A DNA stretch of 64,000 nucleotides from Ornithodoros turicata. Its lineage: Eukaryota; Arthropoda; Arachnida; Ixodida; Argasidae. The position numbers and the translations under genes were made by a program. Where the stretch lies: assembly GCF_037126465.1 (NCBI RefSeq), contig NC_088204.1:20342804-20406803 (forward strand), read 5' to 3'. Shown one piece after another: positions 57,701 to 64,000 of the stretch. The notes beneath the pieces are model-generated. The model was not told the origin of the DNA and did no database searches. It worked only from the letters and a program-made list of their open reading frames with translations. Within the stretch, counting starts at the first letter, position 1; the number at the start of each line of letters is the position of its first letter.

Positions 57701-58157
57701 AGCATGCCGCCTACAAGAATATTTGAATTGTGAAACCTGTATCTCCCAGCTAACTGTGCCCATGTCTTCCATCCACCATTCTCTCATGCAGCGAAAGGAC
57801 AAGTACGGTGAATTTCGGTACCCATCTGACGATGTTATCACAATCTGTAGGAAAGCGGAAAAGCTGTTACGAAGGGCTCTCCTGCAAGAGGGCATATCGT
57901 CAAACACCCTTCTACAAAGGGTACTCTTGCAGGTTATGGAGTGCACTTTGGACAGCAGTGTCTTTAGCCAAATACGGAGTGAGCACATGCTTGAACAGAC
58001 ATGCCTTGAAAATCACTTTTTTCACTTGATAAGGTCTGTTGCCCAGAGGTATTTAAGTATACGTATGCGTCATGCAGCCAAGACACGTACAGAGGAGCTG
58101 CATAAGCGTAGGTGTCGCCAGCTTTTTACAAAGCTCACCCAATTCAAAGGGCAGTAG
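51797..58157 (+). CDS. THAP9-like P-element transposase, multi-exon, apparently intact
   Basis: Exon 1 (51797-51873) and exon 2 (51936-52122) encode a complete THAP zinc finger: MVLCCYPGCSNR, then GRPDFVPTKHSVVCSKHF and a closing GAVPIPSL (the AVPS-box position), with good GT/AG borders. Next come short exons with clean borders, all phase 0: 52655-52702, 53088-53126, 53228-53287, 53462-53533 and 53956-54012, Ser/Pro/Asp-rich. Two similar possible exons start at 52184 and 52308 (donors uncertain). The last exon 55857-58157 has 766 codons: a coiled coil (about residues 20-70), then an RNase H-like core with Asp in LMVDEMAIRR (56376-56378), Asp in LTCDGAAAN (56640-56642), DACHMLKLVRN, and Glu in DHLELFFGLIRSHGGYNNNPT (57366-57368). 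Total about 950 residues, near human THAP9 (903). The protein would bind element ends and catalyse excision and insertion. Domestication is an alternative, but the flanking TIR and TSD favour a transposon. Confidence 0.85.
54213..54797. mobile_element. hAT-type MITE inside a THAP gene intron
   Basis: Ends TAGAGATGGGACGAATCC and, inverted at the right, TAGGGATGTGCCAGCCGAATCC. GTAAAGAG is duplicated on both sides (54205-54212, 54798-54805). 585 bp with GAATC-rich subterminal repeats and no coding capacity. It is younger than the P-type element. Confidence 0.88.
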
Positions 58158-58880
58158 GCAATACTTGCAGAAGGTGTATCATTCGATACATTTGATACGT
58201 CATCATTGGGGTTTGTAAATAGTACCACGTTTTTGTATAGTTATATAGCTAAAGCTGTCAAATGCAACAAGATATTTTTTTATTCTGTATCATGTGAGCT
58301 ACTTTTCTGTCCTCCTGAGCCTTGTAGGTGTTGTGTATGCCAATCATGCTGTGTAAATAGTGAAGTTCAGTTTAGTCAGGTTTAGTTGTGTCACTGTGCA
58401 AATAACACACTCGCAGTTCTGTGTTATGTTCATTTTATTCTACTGTTTACACCCTGTCTATTTTTTTTAGAGGCCCTTGTTTGTTTATTTGCAGTTTCGA
58501 CTGGTTTTGCACATTTTTCTGTAGTCCAGCAGTCATCCTTGTCTAGATTTCGTTGCACCATTCAAAGGTGGAAACTGTGTCCTTATAGATGTTATTGATC
58601 ATGTTACTGAAGTCTTCAATGAAAGAAATCGAAGAAGAAATCTGCATCCCCAGAAGAGGACTTCGTTTGTCTTGCTTGGCGGTGTGAACGTCTTATTTTA
58701 TCCGAACAGTAAGGAAACATATGGCTGTCCTCCTGTACTTGATTTGCTTCCAGTATGATGTAAGCTAATTACGACAGTCCACTAGAGGCAAATGAAGTTA
58801 TAAAATGACAGGCAGAGGCGGAAATCGCGTTGTTTACACCTGGCTTGATCGCCGACCATGGGCGCCGCCATGTTTCCAGG
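58158..58880. other. 3' region of the THAP transposon
   Basis: Downstream of the transposase stop; T-rich, with no additional gene. No canonical AATAAA is close to the stop. Confidence 0.4.
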
Positions 58881-58895
58881 CCACGACAAGATGGC
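58881..58895 (-). repeat. Right subterminal inverted repeat
   Basis: CCACGACAAGATGGC, the inverted partner of 51580-51594 with one mismatch. Confidence 0.6.
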
Positions 58896-58936
58896 GTCGA
58901 CCAGCACGCTATCTCTATGGGTCGAATGTATTGTAG

Positions 58937-58946
58937 GGCACCCCTG
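58937..58946 (-). repeat. Right terminal inverted repeat of P-type element
   Basis: GGCACCCCTG, preceded by TAGG. The GGGCA here resembles the GGCA core reported for THAP1 sites (family knowledge, not tested here). Confidence 0.65.
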
Positions 58947-59538
58947 TGGTTTCAACCGTTTCAACCGGAAGGTGGCAGTTAGTTTAGAATTCGATGTTTT
59001 CGATTCTAGGCTAGGTGGCGCAAGCTACCGCCCGCTCCAAAAGGAAAAGCCACAGTATCCATCCGATGTTTTATGGAACAAACACGAACGAATTTTGCGA
59101 AACTTTTTGGTGTTTTTTTTTATCTTGGGAGACATCTTCAAGTGGATATCACATTAACAATAAATTCCGGATTCCTCACACACACTACACTCCAGCGTCA
59201 AAAGTGCCATATTTCAATCTCATCAAGCGTCAACCAAGTCAAATCGTCAAATCTCCCAGTCGAATCGCTAGCAAGATGAACAACCGTAAAAAGGCCGACC
59301 AGGGGGCACTACTATCCATCCATCCAACAAAAGAAAATTTTGTAGCCACGCCAATCCAACAGCATCCACAATTCTTGTGCGTGAGGCGATGTCTCCTGCT
59401 TTTTATAGTTTGGCTTCATCGATAACTTTGCCTCAATTTATGCAGTGGCAGCTGTTTACGTTTTGAGGAGAAGTATTTTTAAACCCGGAGCATTTCACGC
59501 TTGAAGTGGTCCCTTCCTGGAACGCTTGTGTTTGAAAC
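58947..59538 (+). promoter_or_regulatory. Upstream region of Hikeshi
   Basis: The 592 bases between the P-type element and the Hikeshi start must hold its promoter and 5' UTR if these were not displaced. The first 30 bases are the right half of the dispersed repeat. No TATA box was pinned down. Short open stretches in it have no recognised domain. Confidence 0.4.
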
Positions 59539-60500
59539 ATGAGCCTATTTGGCGTGATCGTCACCGGCCGTCTGGTAGGATAATCAGTTTGAGGTCTTGT
59601 TTCTCTCACTGATGCATGGTGGATCTTCATTTCGGCTCACTTTAGGTGCAGACAGATTTTCAAATCGTCGAACAAAATAAGTTTCTGCTCAACATTCCGG
59701 ATCCTGACAGCATTAATCACATAGTCGTATTCATGACCGGGACACAACCTTTTCCGGACGGACTGGGAGGTTCTGGTAAGAACAATGTAACCTTCAACTT
59801 GAACAGCTTCGAGTCTCCTCTCGAACTGCAGTTTACTTCAGCTGGCCCAGTCCTAACGCAGTGGGAAGCTGGCAGTACCTGGGTTTCATATCGAACGCAA
59901 AACCAAGCGCAATTTTTAAAGTCTCGAAGATAAAAGAAGGTAAGTTCTGATCATTTCACGATTCATTGGTCAGTGACACGAGGATCAAAGTGGTGGTTGT
60001 GAAATACTTAATCTTTGGATATGTCACTCATCCTTCTTGGTGTGGCTGCACCACTCCAGCTTTGATATATCCAAAGCTATCTTGTAGTTCTCCCGTGCTG
60101 GGATGTTTCATCACCATACATGGTGTAGCATCTTCGTTGACCAAGGAAACTCATTCCGAAAACTTTTCTTTTTATAGAATCCACGACTCCTCATGCGTTC
60201 TCAGCTCACGGTTTCTCAAGCGTTGCCCAGATTGGTATTTCGGTGGAACCGCTCTCGCAGATTGAGTTCCAGACGACGACTACAGCCACCCCAAAGGCGG
60301 TAGACTCCTACACCGAATTTTGCACCAAAATGCTGGAGAACTTGTTTAACTACTTGGCCTCATTCAGTGCATCACCACAGCAACTTGCCCCTCAAGCCAA
60401 CGACACCTTTTTCCCGATGCGAGCTTTGGAACAGTGGTACGGCAACTTCCAGCGGCGCTTCTCGCAGAACCCTAACTTCTGGAAGCAAAGTGCATCTTGA
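59539..60500 (+). CDS. HIKESHI: Hikeshi, Hsp70 nuclear import carrier
   Basis: Four exons with canonical GT/AG borders: 59539-59574, 59646-59775, 59832-59939 and 60178-60500. Together they encode 198 residues, against 197 in human. Exon 1 gives [12 protein letters not shown]. Exon 2 contains [15 protein letters not shown] and FPDGLGGS. Exon 3 completes the VYFSWP start, then [13 protein letters not shown]. Exon 4 has [10 protein letters not shown], the helix [13 protein letters not shown] and the C-terminal [17 protein letters not shown]. Hikeshi (OPI10 family) carries Hsp70 into the nucleus during heat stress by binding FG nucleoporins. Introns are short (71, 56 and 238 bases). The start is the only ATG that preserves the family N-terminus. 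It is the one clear host gene here. Confidence 0.95.
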
Positions 60501-60707
60501 GAGTGATTTAATCGTGTTGCATTGTGACTTTCATCATGCTGGAACCAAGTAACGTTGTGCAGTATTAACAACACAACTCATTCCTAATATTAATCATTTA
60601 TGCTACATGTGTTTTGAGCACAGACTAGTCTCCATTAACATGAAGCTCTCAGACGACTATGGGATAGCGTGGATGCACTGTTATTGACATGCAGCTTACT
60701 TGAAAAT

Positions 60708-60713
60708 AATAAA
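60708..60713 (+). promoter_or_regulatory. Poly(A) signal AATAAA downstream of Hikeshi
   Basis: AATAAA 208 bases past the Hikeshi stop, in the right orientation and distance to end its transcript. Confidence 0.55.
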
Positions 60714-61085
60714 ACTGAAGTCTGTTTGAAGCTTTGTTCACTTTAGTCATAACCATGTTATACACAAACAGTTCGTGCAGTGTAAATTACAGGTTTTTAT
60801 TACACTGCCTAAGTGCCACCCAGATATAGCAGACAGAGATGTCACCAATGTCTTATAAAGACAATTTAGAAACACTGCCATTTTTTGTGTAGGAATAAAA
60901 AACTTTTCTTGCACATTTGTATGACTTGTGAACTCAATGCCAACTTATTAGCTATAGACTTATTAACTGTTATTTCCTACCACATCTACCATGTGTTCAT
61001 CTCAACAGTGAATGGTACGAAGATAGACCAAAAGCCAGGAGTGGTCATGACGAAACAAGATGAAACACCGGCTTGACGCAACAGG
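60714..61085. other. Intergenic stretch
   Basis: No gene recognised. It leads into the Penelope-like element, whose left end is not defined. Confidence 0.4.
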
Positions 61086-61094
61086 CAAGAAACA

Positions 61095-62260
61095 AACAAC
61101 ATCTAAAGCCCTGACAGCGGAACAGGAGCTTGTCTTAAGCAAAGGACTCAATTTTGCATCAACTACCATCAAAGTGCCATGCAGGGGCATCATTGCCGAA
61201 GTTTCGCTTCATGAAAAATACAGGTGCTGTTAACATCGCCAGAAATCAGCTTATGGGTATCCTCTCCAAGGAATGGAAAGCACCGCCTTACAACCTCACT
61301 ACTGAAGAAAATCAGGTGCTACATGAACTAAAAGTTGATACAACTATCATGTTACTGCCATCAGACAAAGGAAAAAGCACCGTCGTACTTGACAAGACAG
61401 AATACGTCAAAAGAATGAAAGATCTTTTGGATGACGAGACTTGCTTCACGAAGCTAACATCTGATCCAACACCGAAATCCGAATGAGCGCTTGTCCAGCG
61501 CTTGAGGAAATTAAGGGCTGCTGGGAGCATGTCAGACGCTGTTTATAAACGCCTGTTTTCGTCAGATGGACAGATTCCATTAGTCTATGCTCTGCCCAAG
61601 GTTCGCAGACCGAACGTTCCACTCGGAGCTCCTAGTGTCCTATATTGGAGCTCCTACCTATCAACTGTCTAAATTCCTAGTGGAACTATTGAATCCAATC
61701 TTGTACCAAAATGGACATTCTGTGAAGAACTCGCATGAATTCTGCTCTGCTGTACGTGACGTTGTGGTGGCCCAACAGACAGAAGGATGTCCCATGGGCA
61801 GTCCTGTTTCTGTCTCGGCCACTAATTTAATAATAATAATAATTTATTATTCATCACAATTTTTTTTACAAGTCAAAAACACCTGCTTAAGCCAAACGGC
61901 TTGTTTGCAGGTTGCATTAGTAATGGAATACATAGAGGAACAACTTTTTCATTCTGACAAGGCCACTGTTAAGTTTTACAAACACTGTGTTGATGATACT
62001 TTTATTGTTTTAAAACGTGAGGATGTCACTTCATCTCGTTCGTTTTTTAACAGTCTGCACCCTAACATACACTTCACGATCGAAACGGTGTGCAACTGCA
62101 CTCTCCCGTTTCTTAATGTTTTAGTCACGTGCACTGACTGAGGTCGCATACTTCGCACATACGTCGCATATTCTTACCACACGCCGGAGCATAAACATGC
62201 TGCTGTTCGTTTTCTTCACAAGCGCATGGACACCATACCTAGTTCACGTGGAGTTAAGGA
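61095..62260 (+). pseudogene. Penelope-like reverse transcriptase, frameshifted
   Basis: N-terminal pieces include the 'LSKGLNF' region near 61135, in frame pieces separated by indels. LLPSDKGKSTVVLDK follows at about 61355, then DEQ-like parts through VYALPKVRRP near 61590. The next frame has GAPTYQLSKFLVELL and VVAQQTEGCPMGSPVSVSATNL. The catalytic motif reads CVDDTF (about 61987), where most relatives have YVDD. TLPFLNVLV follows. A short insertion disrupts the palm at about 61829-61917 without closing the frame. It lacks a continuous reading frame, so it is inactive. Confidence 0.8.
61829..61917. repeat. Short insertion in the Penelope RT, with an (AAT)n start
   Basis: It begins with an AATAATAAT run and contains a small hairpin (GCAGGTTG against ACACCTGC, plus AAGCC..GGCTT). 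It interrupts the conserved run SATNL...VMEYIE of the RT but keeps the frame open. Limits approximate. Confidence 0.45.
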
Positions 62261-62357
62261 ATTTGAATGAATAAAGTCAGGTGATATCCTCGCAAAGTGT
62301 AACTATCCTGCCTATTTCGTAAAGATACACTTTCTAAGATGCTCCCGTGACTTTTCT

Positions 62358-62672
62358 ATGCCACCTCCTCCCGAAAACATTGTATGTATCCCTTATGTCC
62401 GTGGCCTGTCTGAGGCTGTAAGAAGAATTTTGAAACCTCATGGAATCCACACCACTTTCAAAACTTCTCGACCTCTCTATAATATGCTATGCCACCCAAA
62501 GGACTCTGTGTCCCACATGGATCAATCGGGTGTTATATACCAATTACAATGTAAACAGTGTGACATGTACTACCATAGGCAAAACTCGAAGAAAGAAGGC
62601 CACCAGACTACAAGAACATCAACAACAGATAAAGAAGCCACCAACATAGAATCACTGCTCCGAGCTGGTTGA
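62358..62672 (+). pseudogene. Penelope GIY-YIG endonuclease region, frameshifted
   Basis: A linker piece with VCIPYVRGLSEAVRRILKP is followed by SGVIYQLQCKQCDMYY. After a one-base shift near 62568 the other frame continues as IGKTRRKKATRLQEHQ. V-I-Y-x-L-x-C-x-x-C...Y-I-G-x-T-x-R...R-L-x-E-H is the GIY-YIG core of Penelope endonucleases, with the C-x2-C insertion typical of these elements. It would nick the target DNA for reverse transcription if intact. Confidence 0.75.
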
Positions 62673-62760
62673 ACACACACTCAAAACCGACCACTCCTTT
62701 AACTTCGAAGAGGCGGAAACTTTGGCACGTGAACATAGGTGGGCGGTGTGAATATTTCTG

Positions 62761-63120
62761 GAACCTTGGTACATTCATGCTTGGTACATAACAATGCTTG
62801 CAGCAGCCACAAGGGGCCCCTACCGGAACGCTACAGGAACATCACGAAGGCATAAAGCTGATCTCGGATCTGTACTATATTTTGTTTTGCGTTTGTCTGA
62901 TGAGGACGCCTGCATAAGCGTAGAAACGTCACAAGTAAATTTTGTTGCCGGTTGTGTCAAGCCAGTGTGTCATATTTTTTCATCAGTGCATGGTACACGA
63001 GAGCTCAGTATTCATAAGACCAGTTGATCATTCAGATTAATGCTACAAACCAGACATCCAGGCTGTAATAAGCCACTTATACACAACAGATTCTCCACTG
63101 AACAACAGGAATTTAAGGCT
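62761..63120. other. Intergenic stretch
   Basis: No gene recognised between the Penelope-like element and the MITE. Confidence 0.4.
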
Positions 63121-63128
63121 ATTTATAC

Positions 63129-63899
63129 CAAAGTGTCAAACCACAAAAAATACGGGTTCAGTTCGGGTTCGCCTTGCTTGGATTTCTTTCCGGTTCAGTT
63201 CCGGTTCGCCCACACCAAAAATCGACCGGAATAGCAAGCCGACGTCCCGTTTGGCTGACCTTTCCACCGTTTTTTTTCCTTTCATCTAATAAATATATCC
63301 CCCACCCCCCAGTTGATCCACAACACAAAGGCAATGTGGCATGACACAATTCCACTATCAGTAAGCAGAACTACATTTACTTTTCAAACCACGGCCAATC
63401 ATACAGACACCGTTCTGCACACGCTCCTTCTCCACTTGTTATGTTTCTGACTTACTGCTCACGTGTACAGGGAAATGTTGGGCGCTTGCTTAATCAAATA
63501 TTCGGCCTATAGAGCAACGCAACTGACCTACTCCATTCCTGCTTCATTCATCCGCATGGCCCCTCCTCTCTGAAGAGCAGGCACTGCAGCGCTCACAAGG
63601 ACAACTGCGTTTCAACATGTTAAAAAAGATGCTGAAAGCATACTTATTATATGTTCTCGTTTGACTGCAAGGTGAAAGTTTGCAAAATCCATTATATGGA
63701 GGCCAGTGTCCTTGTTCGGGGATTGAGATGGACTTTTTGAACTCTCATGCTGACTTCTTTTATGTCCGAACCGTTTTGTTGTAAGCGGGTTACCGGTATT
63801 ATTTTTCCAGTTCGGGTTCAACAGTGTCATGAAAATTTCGGTTGAGGTTTGGGTTTGATTCCGGCAAAAATAACGGTTCGGGTACGGGTTGACAGCCTG
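63129..63899. mobile_element. hAT-type MITE with 8-bp target duplication
   Basis: The left end CAAAGTGTCAAACC and the right end GGTTGACAGCCTG are imperfect inverted repeats. ATTTATAC is duplicated exactly (63121-63128, 63900-63907). Subterminal parts are rich in GGTTCGGGT-type motifs on both sides. 771 bp with no transposase frame. Confidence 0.82.
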
Positions 63900-64000
63900 A
63901 TTTATACTCTGTACAAACAACCGAGCTCAGCCAGATGAATAGTGCTTTCAACGAGGACGGTTTTTTTTTGTGCTCCCCATTTTTATTCATTTCAAGTACT

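Larger units (their letters stand above)
51518..58946 (+). mobile_element. P-element-type (THAP9-like) transposon
   Basis: Left end CAGGGGGGCC and right end GGCACCCCTG are inverted with one mismatch. TGGTTTCAA flanks both ends (51509-51517, 58947-58955). P elements make 8-bp duplications, so the ninth base is either chance or part of the end. Inverted subterminal 15-mers GCCATCTTGTCATGG (51580-51594) and CCACGACAAGATGGC (58881-58895) match at 14 of 15 positions. The element carries one spliced THAP transposase gene that appears intact. 7429 bp, of which 585 bp are a hAT MITE in an intron. Confidence 0.8.
61090..62760 (+). mobile_element. Penelope-like retroelement, decayed
   Basis: The order of RT and endonuclease parts fits a Penelope-like element with a GIY-YIG endonuclease. 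Frames change several times. No terminal repeats were found; both ends are approximate. Confidence 0.8.

Noticed and set aside
59646..59933. 95-codon continuous frame through Hikeshi exon 2 and its intron
   Set aside because: The family match stops exactly at the GTAAGA donor (59776) and resumes in exon 3 after the acceptor at 59831. The middle is read-through of an intron.

Overview
The window is a repeat-dominated piece of a eukaryotic nuclear genome, almost certainly an arthropod and most plausibly a tick or other chelicerate. That assignment is inferred from the transposon mix (Polinton, Penelope-like, Ty3/gypsy, P/THAP, hAT and Harbinger MITEs, a tRNA-type SINE) and was not tested by any search. 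I see no prokaryotic gene organisation. The only clear single-copy host gene is Hikeshi (59539-60500, four exons, 198 codons).

Layout. 1-3680: a large imperfect inverted repeat carrying remnants of an uncharacterised repetitive gene. 4547-4920: a hAT-type MITE with an 8-bp target duplication. 6131-6553: a LINE fragment. 6605 to about 19320: a decayed Polinton/Maverick (packaging ATPase, small virion-type proteins, integrase, penton, major capsid, cysteine protease, protein-primed DNA polymerase B and a small secreted Cys-rich ORF). It is interrupted by a young 1150-bp non-autonomous LTR element (7758-8907) and an internally deleted gypsy element (13699-15944). 19430-19970: an array of CCAAT and GC-box motifs. 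About 20400-20560: a SINE. 20866-36572: about 73 copies of a 212-bp satellite in two head-to-head arms of opposite orientation.

37361-43250 is a young Ty3/gypsy element with identical LTRs, whose 5' LTR is split by an even younger 5'-truncated LINE. 44954-46132 and 47059-47869 are MITE-like elements. 51518-58946 is the most interesting item: a P-element-type (THAP9-like) transposon. It has imperfect terminal and subterminal inverted repeats, a 9-bp flanking duplication, a related empty site 3 kb away in the same window, an intact THAP domain exon pair, a string of short phase-0 exons and an intact 766-codon transposase exon with a D-D-E triad. It sits about 600 bp upstream of the Hikeshi start codon. 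61090-62760 is a decayed Penelope-like element with remnants of a GIY-YIG endonuclease. 63129-63899 is another hAT-type MITE.

The mobile elements show a readable order of events. The Polinton decayed and was then hit by two LTR elements. The gypsy element at 37-43 kb was hit by a LINE. The P element was hit by a hAT MITE in an intron. Boundaries without target duplications (Polinton, PLE, SINE, dispersed repeat) are approximate.
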